DNA from: Vanessa cardui | Lineage: Eukaryota > Arthropoda > Insecta > Lepidoptera > Nymphalidae | Assembly: GCF_905220365.1 (NCBI RefSeq) | Contig: NC_061143.1 | Location: 8,494,001 to 8,558,000, forward strand | DNA length: 64,000 bases | Direction of reading: 5' to 3' | Shown: in pieces, positions 35,710 to 49,038 of the stretch | Position numbering within the stretch: the stretch's first letter is position 1 | Layout: each line of letters opens with the position of its first letter | The notes under the pieces: generated by a model | Databases searched by the model: none | What the model saw: the letters and a program-made list of their open reading frames with translations, nothing else | Told to the model about the DNA's origin: nothing | Program-made: the position numbers and the translations under genes

Positions 35710-36158
35710 GGAACAGTTTCATATTGCAATCAACTTGATTTGAATTTGGTACACGCTGTATAATAATAGATGACTTACGAAATCGTTTTGGTTCCTTTAT
35801 TATAACTCTTAATTAATTCTAAAGAGACATTCGAAGCGTCAATGGTTTAAGAGCCAACATTTTTAATTATCCAGTTACGATTAGTAGAACACGATCGTAG
35901 ATGTATTTTTAAAAGTTTATATTGAACAATGAAGTAAATAAATCATCAAATATTCATACAAGATATAATCTTAATAAATTGTAATTAATATTTATAAAAA
36001 AATAATAAATGGAACCATTTCATATTGCAATTAACTTGATTTTGATTTGATACACGCTATATAATAATAGAACGAACGAACTTAAGAAATCATTTTGGAT
36101 CCTTTATTATAACTGTGAATTAATTCGAAGCGTCAAAAGTGCAATGATTTAAGGGCCG
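35710..36158. repeat. Segments X-Y-X', local tandem duplication
   Basis: X (35710-35855) and X' (about 36010-36158) share TTTCATATTGCAAT, TACACGCT, TATAATAATAGA and CCTTTATTATAACT. Between them is Y (35856-36009), a second copy of 34052-34248. The repeat period is about 300 bp. Mutations differ between copies, so the duplication is not recent. Confidence 0.7.
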
Positions 36159-36727
36159 TCTAGCGATGTAAAAAGTCTCAAGATCGATCTTGACTTCTAG
36201 GTTTATCATCGTCCCCATTAACACAAGTGATAAGCCTAAAAAGAGCTATAAATAGAAATAATAAAACATAGTTGTATCTTAATTAATTTTGACAGTGCTT
36301 CTGTTATTTAAAAAAAACATTGATTTCGAAATCGAATTTAAAATATTCGTTCAAAAACTTTAAGTCAATCAATAACAGTAAAATTAAATAAATGTTTGTA
36401 TAAAATTAATTAAAAAACTGTAACTTGAATCTATTACCTTTCTTAATTATATTATTTTTATTAGATGAGTTTCGACTTAATAAATATGTCAAGCGAGTTG
36501 CTAGCTGTAAAAAGTGGTTGTTGTAATATTATAAGTATTTTTTAATCGTCAATAAATATTATACAAGTGAAAGTACAAATGCATCTTGTCTTTTTTTAAT
36601 TACATTATACTTAATTATATTTTAACGAATTATTTATAATGCAAATTAAACTCTCAAACATGAAGAAAAAAAATTGTATCACAATATTTCTTAAATTCTA
36701 ACAGAATATATGAAGTACTAGTAATCA

Positions 36728-36836
36728 CTTGCGGCTTCTCTCTCGCATTTTCAGTGTTAGTTTAAAAAAGTATTCCTATTTCCTTCTTTAGGGTTCAAGC
36801 CTTTATAGCAAAGTTCATCAAAATCAATTCAGTATC
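36728..36836 (-). mobile_element. Helitron-like family F, partial
   Basis: Contains CACTTGCGGCTTCTCTCTCG, CCTATTTCCTTCTTTAGGGT and AAGTTCATCAAAATC, in the same order and orientation as the other family F copies. The 5' part is missing. Confidence 0.45.
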
Positions 36837-36966
36837 CTAAACAGTTAATTAAATTAGCTCATGTAACTTTAATAATATTCAAATATTTTAAAACGAGGCA
36901 GTTACCCATTGGTGTGTGTTCGGAAACAAATATTTAACATCTCCCTTACAGAAGAGATCTTTTTTT

Positions 36967-37135
36967 ATCAGTGGTAGAGCTTTGTGCAAATCTATTTGGG
37001 TAGGTAGGTTACCAAGCAGCAATACTTATTAATATAGTAATGATTTGTTCCGTTGTAAAGAGTGTATCATTGGTATTACAGGCACAAAAGATATAACACC
37101 TTAGTTCTCAAGGTTTGTGACGTAATCTACTTAAG
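36967..37135 (+). repeat. Repeat C, decayed
   Basis: Plus strand. Keeps GTGGTAGAGCTTTGTGCAAA, CAGGCACAAAAGATATAACA and TTAGTTCTCAAGG. The middle has been partly lost. Confidence 0.6.
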
Positions 37136-37525
37136 AATATATATATGCTATGAGTCAGGATCCAAACCCAGTATCGAATCTGCGACGTAAATCCTTGTTC
37201 CTAATATAATTGTACATCATTACGATTTATTTTATAATTAGTCAGTTACGTTAGCGAGCCTTATCGCACGTAATCGTTTAGATTCGAATCTTCCTCGAAT
37301 ATAACGCATCCTAATTACCGTTACATAAGTGAATACTTAAGTCTACTTTGTTAGATAATTCCCTCCCACGTTTACAATTTGCATACATAATAAAATAACT
37401 ATTAAAGCGAGATGACCTACAACAGGGTATTGATGATTTATTAGTCTTGTAACTTTTGTTATATCTGACGTATATTAGGAATATATTTAGAATATCATTT
37501 GGACTAGGACTATATGTAGATAAAA

Positions 37526-37722
37526 CCGGTTTTGGTAGGTATCACCCACTCATCATATATTATACTGATACTTTGTTTTGGTATATTGTGGTTTGATAGG
37601 TGAGTGAGCCAGTGTAACTACAGGGACATAGGTAACAACTCAAATCGCACGGTTAGTTTAAATGATTGAAATTTGATACGGTGCAAATGCTTACCACTTC
37701 CCATCAGGTCAATTTGTCCTTT
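37526..37722 (+). repeat. Repeat C, decayed
   Basis: Plus strand. Keeps GGTAGGTATCACCCACTCAT, GGTGAGTGAGCCAGTGTAAC and TTACCACTTCCCATCAGGT. Same orientation as the neighbouring copy 400 bp upstream. Confidence 0.6.
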
Positions 37723-38510
37723 AATAAGGAACAGTGAAAAATTTGTTATACATCTAAAATTAAATACCTTCTTAAATTGTTCTAAATTTAAATACCTTCA
37801 TGATTCGTTTCTATTTTTAAATTATAGGTTTTTATAAAGTGGTGTGCTTTTTTAATTTCTCATATTAGGGCAAAGGATAAACAAATTATGCTAAGTAGCA
37901 CTGTTAGATCTTTTATAAACTTAAAGAAAACGTATCGAGATGTCATTCCGAACTTCACACGGCCGAATATAAGGTGAAAGCTAGTAATTCGATTCCCGGA
38001 ATTGTTTACACAGCAATAGAGCGTTTAAACTGCACGTTATCTGAGAAATAGGATTGCCTTCCACTTGAAGAACAGCGGAGCACAATAATGTTTTTTTTTT
38101 TAAAGATGAATTGAAACTATGTTAATAATGGAATCGTAGAATTAAAAAACAATATTCATAAAGCTGTTTGACAGATCGATGTCGCATGCCATTATAAATG
38201 ACGTAAAGTAAAAACATGATTAAACTAGATAAATCTTGTTCATCCACCGTGCCGAATATCATACAACATATTATTATTAAGGCCTGCTACATATGGCAAC
38301 ACAGCTTACAATTGACATTAGTTTTCTAGACGTTTCTATCATTGTCACAAATTGGAACTTCTGACCTCTTCATCAGTTTTAATTACCCATTAAGATGCGT
38401 TTTTAAATTACGGTTGTATAATTACGGCTTACAGAATCAGACGTATCTTATAAAAGAATATAGTCGATTTTTGTTTGCTAATTCTAAATAACATATGTCA
38501 ATTTGATATG

Positions 38511-38780
38511 AGCCGAGATGGCCCAGTGGTTGGATCGCGTGCATCTTAACCGATGATTGCGGGTTCAAACCCAGGCAAGCACCACTGAATATTCATGTGC
38601 TTAATTTGTGTTAACAATTCATCTCGTGCTCGGTGGTTAAGGAAAACATAGAAATTCTGCCACATGTGTATACCACCAACACGCATTGGAACAGCGTGGT
38701 GGAATATGTTCTTCTCCTCAAAGAGAAAGGCCTTAAACCAGTAGTGGGAAATTTACAGGTTGCTGTTGTTGTAGTTGTAT
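38511..38780 (+). mobile_element. SINE A, near full length with internal deletions
   Basis: The head is intact, with A box TGGCCCAGTGG and B box GGTTCAAACCC. The body skips the usual GTGAGGAAACCTGCATGTG stretch. The tail is a (TTG)-rich run ending near 38780. The 64-codon frame over it is repeat translation. Confidence 0.8.
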
Positions 38781-39066
38781 ATGTCATTTTGAAAAGTCAC
38801 AAAATATATACACGAATATATCTTTAAATCTGACCGGTTTTATATAGATATCAAACCTTATCACGTTCGCTTCAGAACATCGTTCCGATGTGTGTAGATA
38901 GTTAAATATGGTAATTGCAACAAACTCACAGAGTACGTGTTAACGCTGTAGTGTAAACAATTTGACTGTTAGGTTATGCTTAGGTTACTAAAACATTGTA
39001 AAAAATCACCTTTTCAACAATTTTATACAGAGATCATTAGTATGATAAAGTATATTCTTCTTGTCA

Positions 39067-39346
39067 TCATACATATAATAAAATTGGAGTGTCTGTTTGT
39101 AATATTAAAATAGTCCTATTTTAATCAATGCATATGTATGTATACACGATACATAAATACCAATATTTTTTTTTCCAATTTTTTTTTGTTGGTCTGTTTG
39201 TTTCGGCTAATCTCTGGAATGGCTGGACCGATTTTAAAGGGACTTTCACTGGCAGATAACTGATATAATAAGGAGTAACTTAGGCTACAATAATATTTTT
39301 GTTTTTTGATCATTTCAAACGTGTACAAGCTCGCGGGCACAGCTAG
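39067..39346 (+). mobile_element. Helitron-like element, family G, complete
   Basis: Begins TCATACATATAATAAAATTG right after A (39066) and ends CGCGGGCACAGCTAG, followed by T (39347). This meets the Helitron pattern A|TC...CTAG|T exactly. The body contains GGCTGGACCGATTTTAAAGG and ACTTTCACTGGCAGATAACT, which recur inverted at 61.3 kb. 280 bp, non-coding. Confidence 0.65.
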
Positions 39347-39349
39347 TAA

Positions 39350-40513
39350 CTAAATATATTAAAAGTGTCGTCTTGTGATATTTCTTTATATTAAGCCGTT
39401 AATTAACAAGCAAGTGATCGGCCTTTAAGTCTGGATTAATTAAAATGATACAAAAAATATAATAATTACAGAAACTAATTATTACTGAAATAATTTTGCC
39501 GTTCCACCACAATGTTGCTTTTATCTATATAAAGGTTACCGCTAGATCGTAAAACACATTTTATTTGTGTGTTAAGTACAATGTTTGGTTTGATATACGA
39601 CTTTTTGATTTTAATTTAAAATGTACTCTATTTGTTTATATTAAAATTCATTTTCATTTGGCAATCACTTTTTAAAAGATCAAATAATCTTTTTGATCTG
39701 TCATTTTGAATCACCTTCTACATTAATAGAAATAATTCAGCATATTGTTTTAGTAATCTAGTAAAATTATTTTGCGTCGTACTACGTATGTACTGAGATA
39801 TATTTACTAGGCGATTTAAAGTAAACATAAGGCTCGTTCGCCTTGCTATGCGTATGCAAATTGACCATTTACAGGCTAAGAAGACGTCGCAAATACTCAT
39901 GTCAAGCTGATCCTTGGACTTAATAAGAGTTATCCTACAATTAACTATCATTAGATCGTTTGATTACAATTAATTGCGTAATTGGAGTGTGAAAAAAATA
40001 TATTAACATGCAAATTTCATTAAATCGTACCTTATTTGATAATATTTTAAACACGAAAAGTTGAATATTTAAAATACCGAACGTGTATCAAATAAGAACG
40101 AAGATTCATAAGACGTTTTAGTTTTAAGATTGAAATTGATACTAGGTTTAATATTTTATTAAATATATTTGATGCAATATAAAATTATACAAGTTATAGC
40201 AAGTCAAGAGTGATGGCTTGTCAAATCTACCGCTAAGTGGGTACTTTATTTACTTATTACATTATACGTAATAATAAATTTTAGTACTTAATGGAAACAT
40301 AGTTTTGTGTAAGCCCTGGAAGTTTTCAATCATCAAGATAAAAAACATGCAATAATTGAATGTCAATAAAATATAGTAGATAGTAGGTCTACATTTCGTT
40401 ATATATGGAACTGTTCTGTGGAAACAAAATCGTAAATTACCGTAGAGCACGATCGTGAAATGTCAGTGAGTGATATGTGACAGTGATTATCACAATAATT
40501 AAATCATTTAAAT
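39350..40513. other. AT-rich DNA, no feature seen
   Basis: No supported gene or repeat. Short frames on the minus strand are unrecognised. Confidence 0.45.
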
Positions 40514-40640
40514 CATGAGTGAGCCAGTGTAACTACAGAAACAAGGGGCATAACATCTTATATCCAAGGTTGCTGACGCTTTGATAGTATACGAAACTTC
40601 TTACAGGTCTCTATGGCTAATGGCGACCATCCAATGACAT
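40514..40640 (+). repeat. Repeat C, 3' part only
   Basis: Contains GAGTGAGCCAGTGTAACTAC, GGGGCATAACATCTTA and ATGGCTAATGGCGACCA. 5' truncated. Confidence 0.6.
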
Positions 40641-41472
40641 TTCAAGCTTTATTTTAATGTCACACATGTAGTTTGTATGTCGTTAAAATAAAACTGTACG
40701 ACATTAAATTAAAATAAAGTTTGAAATTTGCCCGTTATTTTTTTTTAAATTCTGTTCTATTTTTCTTTCATATTGTTTTGTTAGCGAAATATCAGATGTG
40801 CACACAGTGATGTTAGGAATCTAATCGGTGAATCCAATTACGACGAAGATTGCACATTAAAAATTTATTCATAAAATTAATTGGACGTTAACTTAAACGA
40901 TCACTTGCGCCTATGTCATAATGTTGCTTAATTGAGTATAGACGACACAACTTAGATATAGCATCGGCAAATTCAATAAAACCGATTACTGTCGATTTAA
41001 ACAACTAATAGAAATAGCTCCCTATCGCGCCATTTGACTCTATTCGTCGCTCTAGATTCCCGCGTCAGTTCAACCCAAGTGCAAAAGAGCATATATGTAA
41101 ATAGACGTCTGAAATTGACGAATACAAAAGGTTATAAGATATTACATGCTATTACGTTTGTGTAAAGATCATATTCACATAAGAAATAAATATTGATAAT
41201 GTGGGATAGCGTATTTAATTCGGATGTGATTGGTTTTACGAATTTTGCCGATGCTACATCTAAGTTGTGTCGTACTATAAGTTTTAGTAATCTTCAAGTC
41301 TGTAATTATTTTAACAGAGATTATGAAATATTGACGCTTCAACTTGAATTTGCATTTAACAGTGCGTTTCTGTAGGAATTCAATTCCTAAATATACTAAA
41401 TGTTTTTTTCTATTAATGTTTATTGTTCGTAGAGTCCAATTAAGTATGCATATGTATCATTTTCCTTTGTAT
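40641..41472. other. AT-rich DNA, no feature seen
   Basis: Nothing recognised. Confidence 0.45.
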
Positions 41473-41743
41473 AGCTGGCCCAGTGGTTGAGACACGTACA
41501 TCTAAACCGGTGATTGCGGGTTCAAACCCAGACAAACACCACTGAATATTCATGTGTTTAAATTGTGTTAACAATTAATCTCGAGCTTGTCAGTGATGGA
41601 AATCATCATGAGAAAACCTGCAAGTGTCTAATTTCATAGAAATTGTGATGGAATATGTTCCAAACCTTCTTTATCAAAGGGAGAGGCGGCCTTTGCCCGG
41701 CTTTGGGAAATTTACAGGCTTTTGTTGTTATTGCTATAGTTGT
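41473..41743 (+). mobile_element. SINE A, diverged
   Basis: A box TGGCCCAGTGG and B box GGTTCAAACCC are retained. The body is diverged, with the CTGCCACATGTGTATTCC block deleted. It ends in TTTACAGGCTTTTGTTGTTA. Confidence 0.78.
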
Positions 41744-44207
41744 CATATGTAGCTTAACAGAGCTATGCTGCATAATATTGTCCTTATATTAAATATGTTA
41801 ATCATCAAAGGCTACTAGTGCAAAGTCTATTCGCTTAAACGTAACTGAGAAGATCCCAATTACAGTCCTATCCCAACCTCGGGTTTTAAGCCAGGAACAA
41901 ATTAAGCAGTGACACTGGTCTTGTTACACTTACTAGGACTTAGGATAATGATACATCTGAAGTCATTGTAAATTGATATATTGTGAACAACAGAATCGGA
42001 ACTAATGTTCGACTAATTTGTAATGACTACTGTATTGAATAGGATGTATGATCGTGACTTATGATATCATGGTTTCTCATGATGACTAGTTCGTATCTCC
42101 ATCGAACTAACTTAACTGCCTTGATATCTTTACCTATGACATAATTTATTGTTATTAAAAATTGAAACTTTATATCTTATACGTCAGGTTTGAATCTCCT
42201 ACATTTTTTGTGTATATATCTTAAATGGTTTTTTTAAACATATCTTCATTACGAAGACTACAGTTACGGTTCATAAAAGTACTTCCATAGTTAAGATTAA
42301 TACTTATTACTACTACGTGGTACTAACAATGAAATACATAGATCTATAACTATATTATATTTTTTGTATTTTTTAATGTGTCGATTTGCTGTTGGCCCTA
42401 CTGGCCTTTACAACTTCATCTGGTTTAAGGATGAGTATTACACTGGTGTCTCCTATGAGATCGCCCCTCGGCAGTAGTAAGTATTTTCAATGTCGAGACT
42501 CTATATATCCAATGACGAATTAAACGATAGCGCGATTCAGAAACTACGCACTTCATACAAATTGTCAGTACAGTTTTACAAACAGTATTAAGTATGAATG
42601 AATACTATTAGTCCGCGCTGGGAAATCAAAAGTTTCATTAATATAAAATTAAACTGTATACATTTTGTACGTTTTTTTTATAATCGAACAAACTAAAGTT
42701 CAAGCTCAAACGTCTTTTAATATTTATTGATATACATATATCTTCAAATCAAGGGAACGTGCGTAATCTCAATTAGAGTAATGTGTTATAATTTGTTTCT
42801 ATTATACATAAGTCAGAGATTAAAATAATTAAAATATATTAGAACATGCACATTTGAATGGTATAAAAAAAACAATTTTTTAAACCTTTTATATATATTT
42901 TACAGTCATATATAAATAACCATAAACTATTACTATTACTATATATAAAAACTTTTTATATAGTATAGTAAAATATACAATAATTACCCATTAAAACCCA
43001 TGTAAACTTTGTATATAATATCTGTTTGAGTTGTATAATAAAAACAACTTTATATACAATAGATATCTTGTTTGTTTCACAAATAGAATGATTCGATTGC
43101 GAGTTCTGACTGCAAGTCAATCCGCAGTCATCATTATGTTTAATGATCGTAAAATATCGCAAGGTTAGTACAACTCAATTGAGCTTGGTAATTCTTAAGC
43201 ACGTCCCATTGTTCTATGGATTGACATTGATAACACGACCTCTGGGTGGAAAATTATACTGGTACATTAAAAGCCTTAAATATACACATGAAATTACGAA
43301 ATATTTTAAGTTAACATTATAATGTTTATTATTTTGTGAATGTGATTTTATCTATATCTATCTATTGTCATTCTCAAGAGATTCTATGCGAGGAACATAT
43401 TTAAAAGCAAATTTGCACAAGTGTGTGCAAATTCTATTTCTTCTCATTCTTATAGTCCACTGGGTAGCCAATAGAATAATTTTAAGCACTGTACTGACGT
43501 TGATTTCGATAAATCAAAAGAAAACCTCAATAACTTTTGCTTGTTTGTCGCTTTTTAACCTAGCCACTGGTCGAGCGAAACAGTTAAGTTTTACCTTTTC
43601 CAATTAAGCTGTCCTATAATTTTGCAGCTGGGTTGCTTTTATCGTTTCTTCAGGTAACGAGTATCAAACGACAAATGCGTTTTCCTTAATCTGTGCATAT
43701 ATTTATATATACGTATGTATATAAGATAGGTTTTACATTAAAAATAATGATCCAACTGGCTATAGCTTACAGCAAAATCTATAAAGTCGTTTTAAAATGT
43801 AGAGTTTTTAGAAGTATTAGGTATTTCGTGCATTTATGATTGGGATATACCTTTCTATTAATTTATTAATTTGAGGAAGACTTTATACCACACTAAGACT
43901 AAATAAATAAATAAAAAGACGTATATTATTTTATGATTACAAGATGCTATACTACTATATAAAAAACGCCTACAAAATTCCCAAGACGTTCTCGATGAGT
44001 TGCTCGCTGTCACTTTTAGTGGACTTCTTCAATATTAACAAATAGTACATAAATATGTACAAAATGATGGTGAATGACTGTACAATATTTGAATTGTTTT
44101 TTTTTTTTTAAGGCAGTATCTTATTTACATTCATTCGATTGAGAATTGACGCTAAGCGTTGAACTTTCGAAGCGCCTTCAACTGTTTTGATTCGGTACGA
44201 TTGATTG
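41744..44207. other. AT-rich DNA, no supported gene
   Basis: I see no supported gene. The 80-codon plus-strand frame at 43365-43607 has a hydrophobic middle but no family resemblance or splice context. Confidence 0.4.
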
Positions 44208-44521
44208 AAGTCGAGATGGCCCAGCTGTTAGAACGTGTGCATCTTAACCGATGATTGCGGGTTCAAACCCAGGCAAGCACCGCTGATTCATGTGCTTAAT
44301 TTGTCTTTATAATTCATCTCGTGCTCAGCGGTGAAGGAAAACATCGTGAGGAAACCTGCATGTGACAAATTTCATAGAAATTCTGCCACACGTGTATTCC
44401 ACCAACCCGCATTGGAACAGCGTGGTGGAATATGTTCCAAACCTTCTCCTCAAAGGGAAAGGAGGCCTTTAGCCCTGCAGTGGGAATTTACAGGTTGTTG
44501 TTGTTGTTGTTGTTGTTTGTT
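44208..44521 (+). mobile_element. SINE A, full length
   Basis: The best reference copy. The tRNA-like head has A box TGGCCCAGCTG (one change) and B box GGTTCAAACCC. Then come the conserved GCTCAGCGGTGAAGGAAAAC, GAGGAAACCTGCATGTGAC and GGAACAGCGTGGTGGAATAT blocks, and a (TTG)n tail at 44497-44521. The frame at 44331-44528 recurs in other copies because they are the same repeat. Confidence 0.88.
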
Positions 44522-44880
44522 GAGTTAAAAATAAAAAAAAAATCAAACATGACATGACATCGTAAATATTTCGGTAGACAAAAATTCCAAATGCAAACTA
44601 GACGAAATCAGCTGATGTCATGTTCGTAACAAAGCTTTTCAAGGTCACGGTATGTTAAACTCGTACAATAAACAATTTTGACGTTACACAATCTTAATTG
44701 ACTTCAAAGATATTATTAATTCGAATCAAATTGTACAGTAAAAATGTAAAACCTTTGTAAAACATTGTGTATAAGAAACGATTACGGAATATCGTTTAAA
44801 CTCATTATAATTATCAAAAAAAATGTCAAGACTACAAGATTAAATACAGCCTTCGCGTCTAAATAAATAATAGCACATCT
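44522..44880. other. AT-rich DNA, no feature seen
   Basis: Nothing recognised. Confidence 0.4.
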
Positions 44881-45030
44881 CCAAGTCAACTTGGCCCTGC
44901 GAACTGTCAATGTGCAGTCATTACGGCTAATGATCGTGAAGCCTACTCTGCAAGGTCACTCGGCTCCATCGCGCCGGTAACTTACAGCATGCGCCTACGC
45001 CGGTCCCACGGTGTGACGCATCCGTAGGCA
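44881..45030. promoter_or_regulatory. GC-rich segment, possible regulatory DNA
   Basis: A 150-bp patch of balanced to high GC in AT-rich surroundings, with CATCGCGCCGGTAAC, GCATGCGCCTACGCCGG and GTGACGCATCCG. No convincing frame. Interpretation rests on composition alone. Confidence 0.22.
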
Positions 45031-45322
45031 GATTTGATATTGCGTTAGTGATTATTATGTTATTATTGTGATTATTTTATTTTATACATTTTTTTTTGCA
45101 ATTGTAAATTATTACTTATATTTATTTCTTAATAACTTTAACTTTTACACGGTTGTCTGAGATATTATTAATATATTGATTCATTATGAAATATATGAAC
45201 TTTGACATTTTTTTTAAGAGTGTAAAAATACTGTGGATCTGTAGACTAATAAATGATTGGTTTCCCGTGTACTTTATAATATTTTATATGTAATGTGATT
45301 ACGGTGACTGATATTTTTTAAC

Positions 45323-45618
45323 TTTTTTTTTTAAGATATGAGTTGGCGGACGAGCATATAGGCCACCTGATGGTATGTGGTCATCATCACCCATAGACAA
45401 TGACGCTGTATGAAATATTAACTATTCCTTACATCGTCAATGTGCCACCAACCTTAGGAACTAAGATGTTATGTCCCTTGTGCCTGTAGTTACACTGGCT
45501 CACTCACCCTTCATACCGGAACACAAAAATACTGAGAGAGTACTTTTATTTGGCGATAGAATAACTGATGAGTGGGTGGTACCTACTCAGACGGGCTTGC
45601 ACAAAGCCCTACCACCAA
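45323..45618 (-). mobile_element. Repeat C, full length
   Basis: Poly-T at 45323-45332 marks the poly(A) end on the minus strand; the other end is TTGGTGGTAGGGCTTTGTGC. A few indels distinguish it from the 15.4-kb and 63.6-kb copies, such as an extra GAGA near 45535. Confidence 0.8.
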
Positions 45619-46414
45619 TTATAATGTATATTAATTAAGATACTGTATATGTAAATATTATACCACATAATTATTATGACGCAATTACTGTCATATACAT
45701 TATATACAGAATGTTATGTGCATAGCTCTCATTTTAAGATTCTCGAAGAGTTGAGTATTATAGGTAAACTTTCAATAATTATGAAGTGACCTCAACTTGC
45801 CCATAAACGCACATACGACCACAAACGAGACATGTAATAATCAATTAAATACTATGTAATTGAATATGTGAGAATTATGGCGCCATTTTATTGCAACCAC
45901 AAGAATGATCGCACTCGGTAACAATGCAATGACATACTCGTGTTAGCAATAAATTGTTTATGTGTTTGATTTATGGCTATTGTTTAGTAGTTTTCTCTAC
46001 GAATAAACAAACATTCACTTGTTTATTATTTATAATTATGATATTGATACATTTCCTGAATTCATTAAGCGACTGTAACAAAAGGAGCGCATTAAGTCAT
46101 ACGTTTATTTATACCAAAACCGTTAAAAATATTTCACCGATTTTAACTTTATTTTATTGAGTAATTATCTAGACAATTAGATGATTTGTTTTTCAGAAAA
46201 TCGGGAATAACCATTGTTTTTCAAAACTGTCAATATGCGCTTTTAATGAAGTTGTTTTCAATTATATGACAAACGGTATCTATTATAGAAATATTTTTGC
46301 ATAATTAAACATATTTTTTCTTAGTCATAATATACCTAGTAATGCATTTATATAAACTGTTGTTCTCCTACTTCGCTAAACTTTTTACAATGTATTTGAC
46401 GTATAGTATTATAC
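45619..46414. other. AT-rich DNA, no feature seen
   Basis: Nothing supported. A small palindrome ATGGCGCCAT lies near 45878. Confidence 0.4.
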
Positions 46415-46630
46415 TTGGTGGTAGGACTTTGTGCTTACCCGTCTGGGTACATACCACTCAGCCATCAGTTATTCTACTGCTCAACAGCAGTAATCAGTAT
46501 CCTTTGTTCCGGTTTGAAGGATTAGTGAGTGTGTACAGGCACAAGAGTCATAACATTTTAGTTCCCAAGGTTGGTGGCGCATTGGTAATATAAGGAATGG
46601 CTAAAATTTCTTTCAGCGCCATTGTCTATG
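46415..46630 (+). repeat. Repeat C, 3' truncated
   Basis: Plus strand from TTGGTGGTAGGACTTTGTGC to GCGCCATTGTCTATGAC. The usual final ~60 bases and poly(A) are replaced by a SINE A head fragment, so a junction lies near 46630. Confidence 0.72.
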
Positions 46631-46655
46631 ACACTGGGCCATTTCGGCTCTCCTC
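46631..46655 (-). mobile_element. SINE A head fragment
   Basis: The minus strand reads GAGAGCCGAAATGGCCCAGTG, the 5' head of SINE A. Only about 25 bases remain, abutting a broken repeat C. Confidence 0.45.
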
Positions 46656-46659
46656 TCGG

Positions 46660-49000
46660 GTCATCGTGTTAGTGTTACGAATACACTTAAAAACTTATTT
46701 TATAATGATATTTTACTGTTTAACTAACAATTACTTTGTATAAAAAACAACAATTTCAAATAGGGTAAATATAACCGATTGGTCTTGTTTTGAAATACAT
46801 TATAATAGAATATAATCACATTGACCGCAGATATTACCTTAGATAAACTATTAGTTGTTAATATAAATGCGTTGCGGCTAACGACATATGTACGAATTCG
46901 TTGGAAGATGTAATCGGCATGACCAGATAAATGGGTTTATTTTTGCTATGATTAAAAGAAAGTCTATTTAAATTATTAAGTAAAAAAAAAACTATTTGAT
47001 GATGCGTGTGTCGTTATTATATTACCTTTTTTCAATGAAATGCTTAAACTATGACATATAGATAAAAATTAGCACAAAAGTTGTTGTTGTTGTTATGAAA
47101 TATATTAGATACTTTTATTTTAAGGGGAGATCGATCTTTTAAATATTTTTCAATGATTTTGTTTACAACTACACTAGTAAATGTTATAAGTAAGATAATG
47201 GCAAACATATTTTTTTTGGAATTAGGAAGGGCCAGATAGTTACGATTATACATCCATCTAATATTTTTTGGATGTAAAATTAAAGAAAATAAATAAATAT
47301 AAATATTATAACTGCATTACAAACAAAATAATAAGCAATTATGAACCATGTCTAAGGATTGTTATTATATTCTCACATTGTTATTTGAGTATATAACAAA
47401 TCTATGAAAAAGGGCTTCATAATTTGAGATTGAAAAAATAATTTGCTCATAGAAGCAATTTTTAGAACTGTTTCATTGTTAAACACTTTCAGACAAAATT
47501 TTCATCGAAAGTGGTCTCAAGTACGACTTTTTTATGTTTTAGTTTTAATATACTTTATGTACTTATGTAAAGTAAATAATACATTTACTTTTTCCCTAGC
47601 AAAATCAGATCAAATAAATTATATAAAAAGGTATATCTCATAATATTCAGCAGATATCAGACGCATTTTAAAAAATGGCTGACAAGTGCCCAACTACTCC
47701 AGACCCTTAAAAATATCCAATAACTTTTAGCGGAAGTAATTACCCCATTACAAGAGCATTCGCACGTGTCGAACTACATGTTTAGGGGCAGGACAGACGG
47801 ACAGTCAAGTGGCCCTCCTGCTATCTGGTTATCTCCACTCCAACACGTTTAGTGGACGCAAAACTTTCTGATAATTTGCAAATCACTGGGGAATCGAAGT
47901 GGGTTTGAGTGACGACTCATTTACGAGCTATTGTTGAATACTTCCCCATTTTCCAACAGGAGTTATAGGAGCTTGAAATTAATTATTTTTATACGATTAA
48001 ACGATGAGGGAAATGGAAATATATGTATGTGTAATGTAAATGTATCGCTTTTTTATCTGTATGTCTGTTCTATCAAATGTTCCGCCAAAAGTTGTAAGTT
48101 AATTAAGGAATTTAAAACGTCTGTTAAAATTCCAAGAAAATACTAGCGACGATTAAGTTATATTACTCTATATTCTATTATTTTATTATATATAAAAATA
48201 TAACGTGGATTTATCGTCGTTGATTTTTATACAGGATGTATATCTAAATTGCATGTGATTTTATACATACTTTAATTTCTATATATAATATAGGTTTTTA
48301 TCGGATTAATTTATATTCTGTTATATTTAATAGAATGTTTTATTTTAAATTTGTATCGTAAATGGATATTTCGACCATAATTACTTTTATGTAAGATACA
48401 CTTTACATATAAATTTTCTTATATATAATAACTATTAAAACGTTTGTTATTTAAGCTTAATGTAAAAGTTTAGTAGAATTCTAAAACATATAAAAAGCAT
48501 ATATTTTATTTTTTTATGAATATATTCGTTAAAACCATTTCTGAAGTTCATCGATTATATAATTAAAATTATATTGACACTTATAATGAAATCAATTATA
48601 TTGTTACATTTAAATAAGTAAATATAATCTCACCTACCACAAAAAACATGCTAAAATTCCAATACACAACTTACATTCTCAAAATAAATCGGTATCCAAC
48701 ATTTGATCAAACATTTGCGTCGTACAAGCATCATAGTTTGAGGAGCATTGTTTAAAGCAATTGGCGATTTCCGCCATTAACAAGGCATGCAGTAGATTGT
48801 AGATAAAGCTTGTTGTAGCAAAACATTTTGACGGTAGATGTGTATCGGTTTAGAGTGTAAAGGATCGAATACACTGTGCGACCAAGCGAAGTGAACGCGT
48901 TTAAGAGCATATATAATGCTGCGGCCACACATGGAGATTATATGACTTGTGGTCTATCAAAGTGATTATTTATATATCTTACTATATTTTAAAAATTTAG
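46660..49000. other. AT-rich DNA, no supported gene
   Basis: No supported feature. A moderately GC-balanced patch at 47760-47930 has no recognisable content. Confidence 0.4.
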
Positions 49001-49004
49001 TTAA

Positions 49005-49038
49005 GTTGTGTGTGTGTGTTGTTGTGTTGTGTGTGTTG
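49005..49038. repeat. (GT)n-rich microsatellite
   Basis: GTTGTGTGTGTGTGTTGTTG followed by further GT/GTT units. Imperfect. Confidence 0.85.

Noticed and set aside
44208..44280. SINE heads as functional tRNA genes
   Set aside because: Box motifs exist, but the sequence continues into a SINE body and lacks a cloverleaf.
44331..44528. Recurring peptide frame also present near 304-504, 28659-28904, 52200-52454 and 62264-62605
   Set aside because: The same peptide appears because each lies in a SINE A copy; it is a repeat translation, not a gene family.
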